Position numbers and translations under genes: made by a program. The notes below the pieces were generated by a model. It ran no database searches, was not told the DNA's origin, and saw only the letters and a program-made list of their open reading frames with translations. Shown here piece by piece: positions 53,312-63,800 of a DNA stretch of 64,000 nt (the stretch's first letter is position 1; every line of letters starts with the position of its first letter). The stretch comes from Montifringilla adamsi (taxonomy: Eukaryota; Chordata; Aves; Passeriformes; Passeridae): the NCBI GenBank assembly GCA_017590115.1, contig JAGGNK010007559.1, positions 3,618,020-3,682,019 on the forward strand. The letters run 5' to 3'.

Positions 53312-53440
53312 AGAAGTTCCCTGACAGCATTAGCTATGTTTACAAAAGGCGAGAAAATTCAGCTCCAAGACGTCAGTTCCTTTAGCAGAAGTTATCTGAC
53401 GGCATCATTACGGTTACAAAAGGTGAGAAGATTGAGCCTG
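53312..53440. repeat. Diverged tandem duplication upstream of POLG2
   Basis: Two related segments of about 54 bp at 53312-53366 and 53387-53440 share AGAAGTT..CTGAC.GCAT and GTTACAAAAGG.GAGAA.ATT, offset by about 75 bp. Identity by eye is roughly 80% with small indels. They lie 150-275 bp upstream of the POLG2 start codon. Confidence 0.7.
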
Positions 53441-53587
53441 GGGACAGAAAATTCACCTCGGACGGTCCCTGACCTTCGGCCCACGGTCGCGGCGAGGCCG
53501 CGATGGTTCCACTGCGCATGCGCGGCCGCCACACACTTCCCCGATTCCCCCCCTCCCCTTTCAACCCCGCCGTGAGGGAGCGGCAAG
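53440..53587 (+). promoter_or_regulatory. POLG2: POLG2 proximal promoter with NRF-1-type site
   Basis: CpG-rich, TATA-less segment immediately upstream of the POLG2 ATG. TGCGCATGCGCG at 53513-53524 is a full consensus-type palindromic NRF-1 site, about 65 bp before the start codon. NRF-1 controls many nuclear genes for mitochondrial DNA maintenance, so the placement fits the gene. Binding is inferred. Confidence 0.7.
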
Positions 53588-55620
53588 ATGGCGCTGGGCT
53601 CCCGCCAAGGCTGCCGCTGGTGCGGCCGCGCCGCCCTGGCACAGCCGAGGCGGCGGCGAGTCCTGGAACCGGCCAGGTGCTCGGCGCGGCCGTACTCGGA
53701 GGGCGGCGGTGCTTCCGAGGCGGCGGGCGGGGCGGAGCTGCTAGAGGTGTGCTGGCGGCGGCTCTTCCTACGGGGCGGCGCGGGGCCGCTGCCCTGGAGC
53801 GCCTACCTGAGCGGCCGCCACCCCGGCTTCGGGCCGCTGGGCGCGGCGCTGCGCGCCAACCTGGCGGCGCAGTGGTGGGACTCGGCGCTGCCCTTGCGGG
53901 AGCAGGTGTTCCCCGTGGATGCCCCGCTCCACGGCCCGCCCGGCGCTCCGCGGGACGCGCAGGGGCTGCGGCTGCTGCACCCGGAGACGCTGCGCGAAGC
54001 CCTCCAGGGCTGTGGGCAGGGCCCTGGCGGCTCGGCCCTGGAAGAAGTACTGGGGGCCGCGGGGCTGCTGCGGGAGAGCCTCCTGCCCGGTAGGTCCCGG
54101 GCGGCTTCGCTCAGCCTGCACCCTGCGCACGAGTTTCTTACTGGGAGCGAAGCAGCTGTATTTAAGGGATTTTCCCAGTTGCGTTGGTGCGGTGGGAATG
54201 TTCCTTCTGTAGGCTGTGAATATGTGTGCTTTTCAAGGACCTGACCAGCACAGGTGGACAGCAGATACGCTCCCTCTAATTCGGGGAAAAGCACATTAAA
54301 ATCAATGTGCCCAGAGGAACCAGCCTGCTGAGCCCATGTCTGCAAAGCATCAGTGCTAGTAAAGATAGTGGGACTGCATGTACAAACAACACGTGTATAA
54401 TATGTGCTTAATTTGTTCTTGGTAGAGTTAAAACATCAGAAACTTTCCCGTGGCCACTAAAAACAGGGCTTTGTGTTTTGTAGGTGTTCTGGCACAATAT
54501 GTCAGCTGCTTAGAGCTGGTGAACAAAAGACTGCCCTGTGGCCTTGCTCAGATTGGAGTGTGCTTTCATTCTGTTCCAGAAAGTGAACATTCTGTTTCAG
54601 GAAATGAACACAACAAAAACCTTACAAGGTAGAGTAATAGAGGAGTTAATCCCTTATCATACCTAAACCAACTGTTTCACTTTTGGATTATTTTTGAATG
54701 CCGTTTCTTGCTTTTCCCCTGTTATTTCCCAAGGTGTTAACTTGCTGCCCTTGCTGTTGTTTAAAGAATAGGCGAGAGGACCACGTCTCTGCTTGCCTGG
54801 TTTAGTTCTCCCAGAACTTCAGGACAGTGGCTCGATTACTGGCTACGCCAGAGGCTCCAGTGGTGGAGAAAGGTAACAGCAGCATATCCGTGGGGAATCT
54901 TGGCCTGCTCCTTTATGCCTCGGAGGGGGGAATAGTCACCGTGGTTGGTTTAATGGCCTTGCATTGCTGGCCTGTTCCAGGTGCATTTCTCATGGAAATT
55001 GAGAAGCTACTGAAGTTGGTGACAAAACTGATAACTAGTTTATAACTTGGCTTGCAGAAAGGCAGATGTTTTGTGTTTGTCGGTGATGTGAGATGAAAAT
55101 GCCATAAAACAACCAAGAGATTTGGGCTTTAACTTATAAAAACCTTTTGCTGGAAATCAGAAAATGGTACTAAAACAACCCAGACTTCAGTTTGCATTGC
55201 AGACTTGTTTTATGTAGTTCTATGAGATTTGCAGTAGTGATCACTCTTACACCTCTTATTTGCAGTTTGCTGTAGGCCCGTCTAACTTCAGCAGCAGTGA
55301 CTTTCAGGATGAAGAAGGCAGAAGAGGATTTAAGTTACATTATAGCTTTCCTTGGGGGACAGAAACAATAGAAACACTGAAGAACCTTGGTGATACTGAA
55401 CTGTTACAGCTGTATCCAGGAGAGAGATCTAAATTACTTGTAAGCTTTACTGTATTAAACATCTTTCCTGATAAAGATAGTAATGTGTGAGAGAAATGGT
55501 TTCTTTGCTGATCCAGTTGCTTAGCATGTGGATGGCTTTTTATTGATTTGCTGCAAGAACAGTACAATTGATACTCTGCAGTCAGAGCTTCATTTTCAAA
55601 GCTGATTAAATAGTGTTTGG

Positions 55621-55655
<35 letters not shown>

Positions 55656-55672
55656 GCATACGAGATCCTGTA

Positions 55673-55709
<37 letters not shown>

Positions 55710-58700
55710 AAGGAATTCTTCAAAATTAGAAATGAGCCCTATTGACAAGACAGCTGTTGTCAGTAGTGTAGCTTTTACCTGTATTTGTGAATAAATGGAA
55801 ACACAAGCTTGGACTGTGTTTTGTACTGTTCAGTTTGCATCACAGAGAGCCTGTACATGTGAGGGGTTTTCTTTCTTGCTGTAGCTTGTTCGCTTTCATG
55901 TATGTAGAAGTTTTTATAGATTAATGGGTTATAAAAATGGCTTTATAGAAAAGGGAAGTATGGACTAGAGGGAAGCCTCTCTACTGAATTTGTTGAAGAG
56001 GGACAATCCTAATAAATGGCAATGTTTGGAGTTAGGCTGAACAGATAAAACCAGAGTAACTTTGCATTTTACTAGAAAATTTCAACCTTCTTCTTCTCAT
56101 GACAGTCCTGTCTTTCCTGCTTTTGCAGTTTATTTCTACAAAACAGGGTTACATAGGGATTTCTCAGAATGTGGGGACTCATGGTCACTTAGAAGTAATC
56201 TACAAACCTCCAAAAGAATATGCAGAGTTTCAAATGTGTTTGCCATAGATTTAAATTTATGATCAAAGTGGCAGAGCAAGAAACTAATCCTGCCCTGACC
56301 TGCTTTCCCCACTGTTACAGCCTTACCTGGTCACAGATACACTGCTAAGGCTGCTGGTAATGTTTTAAATAAATGTCTGTATTTCAATAAATAAGAGTGC
56401 TTGAGCTCAATGTCTCATTATACATTTAAAGCAAGCAAAAAGCTTTTGGGGGCAATCTTTGATATTTTCTTACATGGGTTTTTTCTCTTCAGGGCCGAGA
56501 TGGAAGGAAGAATGTCATCCCTCATGTTCTGTCTGTGAATGGGAATCTGGACCGAGGAGTGTTAGCTTATCTTTTTGATTCTCTACAGGTAGTTGAGAAT
56601 CCATTAACAGCAAAGAAAAATTCTCAGAGAAAGGTAACTCCATGTAGAAAATGTCAGAAAATAAGAACCCCCCTAGACAATGTGGTAAATTCAAGCATAG
56701 CAATGTTTCCTTTTCCACATGGCCATCCTGATCCTTTTCCAATGGGTGCAGACTCAACCCTCTCACTGGCAGCACCAGGCTGGCCCCATGGCACAGCCCC
56801 TGTGGTCCCTGTCATCCACATAAGCAATTTTTCTTGTTCTGAGGTCCCCTTTTCCTGTTTTACCCTTCTCTCTGATCAGCAGGTAGGATCTGGACCATCA
56901 TTCTCCCCACTTTTACACTGCTTTCTGGAGTTGGAGTGCTGGCTGTCAGTGCCTGTTACCCAGGCAGTTGTTTGGGCTTTAACAACAAGCAGTAGACTGG
57001 ATGGGAGCTGCCTGCTGGCTGGCTCTCATCACTCTGGCTCCATTCAAGATGATGGAACTCTGCTAACAAATCTTCATCTCTTCTCTGGAGCTCAGCCAAA
57101 ATAGATTAATTTCTGCCATGTGAATGTAGCTGGGCTGTGTGCTCGTTGCACAAAAATACAGCTTGCTTCTAATTCAAGATTTTGTGCTGTAAGAAAATTT
57201 TTGTATGTTTAAAACCTTAATTTAATTTTAAAAAATTGCTATTTCCTACTTCTGTTTAGAATTGCATGATAAATACATTTAGTAATCTGTTGGTTTTTGT
57301 CAATTTATTAGGTACTTAAGCTTCATCCTTGCTTAGCACCCCTTAAAGTGGCCTTGGATGTAGGAAAAGGTCCAACAACAGAGCTGAGGCAGGTATGTTG
57401 TAAGAAGGTATTTCCATCTTGAGCATTGACTCTCCATGTAATGTGTTACAATTCAGACACTGTTTATGTTGAGGAAAATCATGCTGCTGCTTTGACTCCT
57501 GGAGATTACTGGTTGTGCAGAGTTCATGGTGCTCCTACTCTGCAGCTTGTGGGTCACAGCCAAAGGAATTCACGGCAGGCAGTTCCTTATGTGGACACAA
57601 CTGTCTTTGGTAAAATAGGGTTGGATATATAGGAGTGGATTGGGGCATATGACTCCTCATGTCAAAGCATCTTGAGCATAGTGATGAATGTTTTTTTCTG
57701 AGAGAAAATAGATGCAACCTCATGTTCATGTTCACACAACTGTCTTTGGTACGATAGAGCTGATGCTTGCCCCATGCAAAATTAAGGAAAATGAATAACA
57801 CCATCCCTCTCAGTTTAATCTTTCAGAATTATCTTAATGCATGAGTCACATGTTCAGAAGGATTTTTTAAAAGTTTTCATTTAAGTCAGTCATAAAGTCC
57901 CTGTGGAAGTCCCTGTGGAAGTCCCTGTGGAAGGGAGGAAGCTTACACTGGCATGTTTTTAAACAGAAGTGGAGACAGAACTGCCAGGCTGCTTTCTGAT
58001 TTGAAATTATTTCAGCCAGCAAATAAACACCAGCTAGGAATGTTAATACCACACTTGTTAAGAGTTTTTATCGTTTCTTTGTATAGAGTCTCATCACTCA
58101 AAGTCTGTCTTTTAACTTGTGTTTTTAAATGAACACAGGTTTGTCAAGGATTGTTCAATGAACTGACAGAAAATGGAATTTCTGTATGGCCCGGTTATCT
58201 GGAAACTGTGCATGTGTCTCTGGAACATCTTTATACAAAGTAAGGAGAAACAGTCTTCTGTAAATTAAACTATGAAGGTCAAAGATGACTTTCTGTGGAC
58301 TGCTGTAAATATTCCTTTTTTCAGTAGGAAGTCATTGTGTACAGTTACTGATTGAAGGTGTGGATCCCAAACTACAGACTTGGATTCAAGTAGTTTTATT
58401 ATGAAAAGCATATATCAGATAATTTTTAAATTAAGTGAAATAGAAGCCTTTCCCATGTTACTGTTATTTCCCTGGAACTGTAAAATGCCTTTTAAAAACT
58501 CGCATGTAAAAAACAAATTTCTTCAGATGACTTGTAAGCTTGCAGAGCTGTTTCCCACCCTCACCCCCATTTTTGCATCTGGTCTGGTTCTGTGTTTCAT
58601 TCTTAAGCACTCTTTCAAACAACCCACTGTGTCTAGTCTTGAACTTGACAGTTCTTCCAAGTCTGGAACCACTGCCATTAGTGATGTGATGAACTGTTTG

Positions 58701-59290
58701 TGGATATAAAAACAGCTATTCCATTTGGGGACTTCATTATGATTTGTTGATCAGGAGAGTATTGGGGCATATGACTCCTCATGTCAAAGCATCTTGAGCA
58801 TAGTGATGAATGTTTTTTTCTGAGAGAAAATAGATGCAACCTCTTGTTCATGTGCAGTAAAACAAAGATAAATTCTGCTTGTAGAAAAATACTCTTTTAA
58901 TAGGTTACTAAATAAGATTATTTTTATACACTAAAGCAGCTAAGTAATTTGAAGACATGTAATCAGGAAAGCAAGGAATGGCAACAAGAAAACTGGAGGT
59001 GTCACACTGGACTTAGTGCAATACAGCAGAACGAAATATGTACAGTTTATGGTCATTTGTATGTAAGTTATCTGATTTTTTCCACACACCAAAAACAGTA
59101 ACAAGTGGGTTCCTCTCTCTGCAGGTACGATGAGATGAGTATTCCCTTCATGGTCTTGATAAGTGATGGCACTCTAGAGAATGGAGTAGTCCAGCTGAGA
59201 AGCAGAGACACCACCATGAAGGAAATGATGCACATTTCCAGGCTGAAGGACTTTTTAATTAAGTATGTTACATCTGCCAAAAATGTGTAA
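53588..59290 (+). CDS. POLG2: POLG2, accessory subunit of mitochondrial DNA polymerase gamma, complete
   Basis: Processivity subunit that dimerises and binds the catalytic subunit POLG for mtDNA replication in the mitochondrial matrix. Eight exons: 53588-54089, 54484-54628, 54767-54872, 55266-55439, 56493-56633, 57312-57392, 58139-58239, 59125-59290 (TAA), in frame, 471 residues (human 485). The N-terminus ([14 protein letters not shown]...RRRR) is Arg/Ala-rich and lacks acids, as expected for a mitochondrial presequence. Family blocks visible: [75 protein letters not shown], then the anticodon-binding-like C-terminal domain in the last three exons ([30 protein letters not shown], ending SAKNV). 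The fold derives from class II aminoacyl-tRNA synthetases but is catalytically inactive. Exon 1 is extremely GC-rich. Confidence 0.97.
55608..55707. repeat. Two long poly-T tracts separated by a short unique spacer
   Basis: About 31 T bases end at 55654 and about 28 more start near 55679, both in POLG2 intron 4. The motif AAATAGTGTTTGGT precedes the first tract. The spacer begins GGCATACGAGAT (55655-55666). Confidence 0.9.
57595..57751. repeat. 18-bp direct repeats bracketing copy 1 of a duplicated segment
   Basis: ACACAACTGTCTTTGGTA occurs exactly at 57595-57612 and 57734-57751 in POLG2 intron 6; similarity extends about six more bases. The 121 bp between contain copy 1 of the segment repeated at 58753. 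Confidence 0.9.
57631..57733. repeat. Direct repeat copy 1 (POLG2 intron 6)
   Basis: About 103 bp nearly identical to 58753-58856; the core 57639-57721 is identical over 83 bp to 58761-58843. Same orientation, offset 1122 bp. Confidence 0.95.
57895..57930. repeat. 12-bp tandem repeat, three copies
   Basis: AAGTCCCTGTGG repeated exactly three times at 57895, 57907 and 57919, in POLG2 intron 6. Confidence 0.95.
58753..58856. repeat. Direct repeat copy 2 (POLG2 intron 7)
   Basis: Second copy of the segment at 57631-57733. It is not bracketed by the 18-bp repeats that flank copy 1, which suggests copy 1 is the derived insertion. Confidence 0.95.
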
Positions 59291-59304
59291 GCTTAAACTT
59301 GTTG

Positions 59305-59310
59305 AATAAA
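59305..59310 (+). terminator. POLG2: Polyadenylation signal of POLG2 (AATAAA)
   Basis: AATAAA only 15 nt after the POLG2 stop codon, followed by a T-rich element; it implies a very short 3' UTR. Confidence 0.75.
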
Positions 59311-59329
59311 GGGATTTTCTTAGATATCT

Positions 59330-60240
59330 TTGCCTGAACTGGTTTCAGCGTTATCACGGACTCAGTGGTTTCTCTGCAAACAGTTCTGCTAAAACATGGC
59401 GGTGCATCTGTTCTCTGTCAAATCTGGGTCTTCCAGGTTGTCTTGGAAAAAGGGAAGAGAAAAACTTGTCCCTTATTAGCAAGGCTAACCATATTCTTGT
59501 TCATGTCTTTGGTTTTAATATCATACTGAAAGTGCTCCATCCTAAACTAAAAATTCAGCTTTGCTCTGTATTGCTGACACAATTGTGATCTCTGTTGGAA
59601 AATGGTATTTTATATTAAAGACTTCCAAATCTTAAATATTTTAATAACGTCAGTGTTTTTGTACTGTTTGTAGGATTGTATTTTAGTCACATGGCTTCAG
59701 TTCTTAAACATGTAAGCTGCTTCATCTTGCACTTGATAAACATAAAAAATTCAGAAATACATTACCAAAAGTAACAGAATAACAGATTTAAATATTTTTT
59801 TAACCAGTATTTTCTGCGGACAAAATATCTGTGTGTACAAAATGGTGGAAAAAGACTAATGGGTGATCATATTTTTCCTGTACCTAAGCACAGTGGTTAA
59901 AATCAGATACAAGAGTTTGCAGAGATACAGAACTGTGTGCTTCTGATCTTTTCTAGATTTCCAGTACAGCTGGTTCAGTCCCTGTATAAAGTGCAGCAAG
60001 GCTCATGGCCTCTGATAGTCATCAGTGTCATGAAACACGAGAACTTGCCTTAAAATCTTCTTCTACCAACATGGTGCTCACTTAACTGTAAATGAGTTAT
60101 TTGTAACAACAATAATAGTTGCAGTATAGAGTATTTATACTAGATATAATCAATGTTAGCATCATGTGACTTACTGAATTCATGGAATTCTAAATAAGCT
60201 GGCTCTGGAATGGTATTAAAGCAGCCCAGCCACATCTTAG
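59330..60240. other. Intergenic region, POLG2 and MILR1-like gene tail-to-tail
   Basis: About 0.9 kb of AT-rich sequence between convergent genes. No gene or RNA was seen. An extended POLG2 3' UTR could occupy part of it. Confidence 0.6.
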
Positions 60241-60265
60241 AAACAGCTGGTAGCAGGATACAGAA

Positions 60266-60271
60266 TTTATT
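60266..60271 (-). terminator. Candidate polyadenylation signal of the MILR1-like gene
   Basis: TTTATT on plus, AATAAA on minus, about 540 bp downstream of the proposed stop codon. It is the nearest canonical hexamer noticed; weakly supported because the 3' exon structure is uncertain. Confidence 0.4.
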
Positions 60272-60807
60272 TTGAAGTCAGCTGTCCCAAAATTAATTTT
60301 CGCAGTCTATCCCTCTGAGAGCTATCTACTACCATCCTATCTACTCTGAGAGCTGAAGTACTGTTGAACTGAGAAACTGCCATCCTTGCAGGTACATAGA
60401 GGCCAAATGCAGATCCTCTAGTGCCTGAGGGATGTTTTTTCTTTTTTTGTTACACTAGACAAAAGCCTTTTGACTATCCTATGTCTGCAAACAATCCAGT
60501 TTCTACTTCAGCAGAATTGTTAAATATTCAGGAACTTAAATCTGTGTGAAAGCTTTACCTGTAATTTTAAGTTTTATCTGTTTGCTTTTTCTCATAAGTT
60601 GAAGTCCATAGATATTATGGCTCAGAGATTTTGCTTCAAAAGTGAGCTACACTGTCTCTCTACAAACTGATTAGGCCAGGAAATTGGTATCTAAATATCT
60701 TATCTTTGTATGCAGCTTGCTGGAACTTACCACATTTGAGGGCTGTAAAATTCTTTAAAAGTATGTGATTAAGTTAATCAGAAAAAAATTATAATCTTAC
60801 CTGGTAT

Positions 60808-63800
60808 TCAGTCTCTGATGAGGACCTTTGAATAGACTGTAGCACATGGTCTCTTCCCTGCTAAAAGCCAGAATAACATAATTCATAGCTGCTTTCTTGG
60901 TACAGCTACACAGAAGAATTAACATTACATCAGCAGTGTGGTCATTAATAACATCTGTGTGGTTTCATAGTGAGGCTGTTGCATTTGCCACACGATGGTT
61001 TGTTGGGGTTTTTCTTTCTTCTTTCCTCCCCTCTCCTCAAAACAGTTTTAAAGCTATTTTAGTTTTTCCATAGTAACTAAGCAATTTCATAAGCAATTGC
61101 AAGTATTTAAGCCCTGCCTCCACCCAGCAAAGTCCCCTCAAAACATATTTGTGTGTATCAGATATTCCAATATGATAACTTGAGGTTTTCACCTTTTTCT
61201 TCTTCTCTTCTAATAACGGAGAAGTTGATGTATTCTTCTTCTGGTCTAACAGGCTCTGGTTTAAAGATGATGAACAGCAGTTAACTCAATTACAAACAAC
61301 TTGAATCACACTTTTTTTTCTGTAATTTTGAAACAAAGCAGTGAGATTCCATACTGAATATAAATCATGGAGTATCCATGGGCCTTATCAGAGCTCTTAC
61401 TGTCCTTGCAGGCTGAGATCTGGCACAAGCAGCTGCACAGCACTGAGCTGACCCAGCAGGGCAGTGAGAGCTCTACCTACTGCATGAACAGGAAGGCAGG
61501 TTTGTTTGGAGACAGTTACTCCATTTGGACATTTAGAAATTGGAAACAATGCCTTTGCTGTTGGTTTGTTGGGAGGGGTTCTTATTCCCCTTGAAAAGAG
61601 GCATTCACATTCATGGCAAATGTAGAAATGTGCGAATTCAGAGCATTGTGGCTGTCAGGTAATGTCTTCATTATTGTCTGCTTTCTGCAATTCAAGTACT
61701 AAAATGTCTTAACATAGGTCAGCTGCCTTGTTGTCACTTCATAATTTCAGTTTGAACTGACTTTGGATCTTCCCAAACTTAAGGATTGAATAAATAACTA
61801 AAGTATTGAACAATTTTGAAAAGAATGCAGGAGCTATGCAAGTTTTATTTTGCTACAGTTTCATATAGCTCACTGTTGTCTGTTAGTAAATGGCCATTAC
61901 ACCCTTTTTTTATTAAAACCTCAGTTCATTTAACCAGCTGCAGTTTTGGTTACATGGCTCTCAGATGATGCCAGATATGGATTCTGAGGGGTTTAAATAA
62001 TGCCTCTGCCAGGAGGGTCAGTAGGTGTCCCCTTCCAGTACCTGAAGAAACCTGCCTGACTGCAGGGGGTGACAGGAACTTACCAATCTCTGAGTATATT
62101 ACTTCATTTTCAGACTCCTCTGCATTCAGTGTTGAAGTAAGGCCAGTTGAGGGCCTGGTAGACTTAAATTTTTCTGCAAATTGTAAAAGAAAAATGTGTG
62201 TTTTGTGTGTGTATTTATATAGATATATATAAATATTTCTTAGAAATAAACTGTTTCAATTTATTTTTTAATATTTGGAGATCTCAGGTAATGTTGTTTT
62301 CACAATCAAAATAATTCTTTAACCAAGGGCATTTTAATAATTTCCCTTTCCATTGAGGTCAAATTCCTTCCAGTGTTTTTGTGTATTACTTTAGCTGTTG
62401 CTTTGCCTCCGCCACCCCAGATCTTTCATCTAAAACACAGCTCAGAGATTTGGCCTTGTCAAAGTCTTAAGCTGCTGGTGCTGCTTCAGAGGAGATTCAA
62501 CAATATGATAAAATAGCAGGAGCTACTCTACTGAAAACGTGATGTTTGCATACTGAAATATATTGACAATATAAATGACCTGTGGAAAAAGAAACAGACA
62601 TTCAAATAACTCACTTGCTTTATACAAAGGAATTAGGAAAAATGGAATTGCCAGAGCAAGTCCTATTATAAGTAGTAGCAGGATCAGCCCAAGTGAAATT
62701 ATCAGGGGCTGAGAAGGGCTTCTCTCTTCTGTCAAAAAGAAGAAGAAAAAAAAAAAGTGTTTATGCAATGAAGTGTGGTTTCATATTTTAAGTATTTTCT
62801 GTAAATTGAAATCAAGACTTGCAATTTCTATCAGCTTTTAGATTAACTGGGGTTCATGAGAGTCCCAAGGGCTCTGTGCCCCAGCAGAAGGAAGGCAGCT
62901 TGCTGGTGCCAGTTAAGCTCTTTCATGGGAGCAGAGAGAAAAATGAAACCAGACTCTCTCCAAGGTGGACCAGGGGTCTCTTGTAAAAGTGAGTCTTTTA
63001 CAGGCATCCTCCATGGTTACTTCAACTTCTACTGCTATCTAGGGTGCATGGAATTATATGGTTTTGCATTAATTTTAAAACATCAATTTTTTAAATTTAA
63101 AAAATTCTATTTTGAACATCACTTTGCAGGATCAAAATATCTGGCTAAAAACTTGCATAGTTACAACATTCTGAATTTTGTGTGATCCCAGTTTGTCAAC
63201 AGTAGTAACCTCTTTTCACTCATACCTGCTACTGTAAAGTTGAAACTGTTGCTGTATTTTGTATTATTGGGAAAACTGTTATTAGCTTTGCATTTATACG
63301 TTCCAAAGTCGCTATGGGAATTGATAAATAGAAAAATCACAGCTGCTTCCCTCTTCTGCATTGTCTTTTGGGGAGAAATGTTTTGTGTTCCTTTGAAGAA
63401 CAGATATGTGATGGGAAGGGATCCGTTCTCTGAGAAACAGGACAGGGTCACGTTCTGGCCTTTCTTTGCCTGAGAGGTGGGTGAGCTCAGCACTGGCTTG
63501 GAAATTGGCTCTGTAGAAAGAAAATTGAAAATTCTGAATCACAGAGTACAGGACAAGCTCCAGGCAAGACTTGGAGTAAAGTGACAACACTGGCAAAAGA
63601 GCTGGGCATGGAGGATGGGGGGGTCGTGAGCCTGGGCAGGAGAGCACTGCCAGCTCCTGAGGTAAGAACAGCAGCAAAGTTCAGCTCCTCAGTCAAGAAA
63701 AGAGATGGCTGTGTGCTCCTGCAATAACCAGTGCTGGGAAGGTGTACAGCAAGACGTACCTAGGAGGGTGAAGTTGAGGCTGTTGCTGTATTTTCCACCA

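Noticed and set aside
54767..55045. Longer POLG2 reading frame 54827-55045
   Set aside because: A different frame from the one that gives [20 protein letters not shown]; the exon ends at 54872 with a GTAACA donor.
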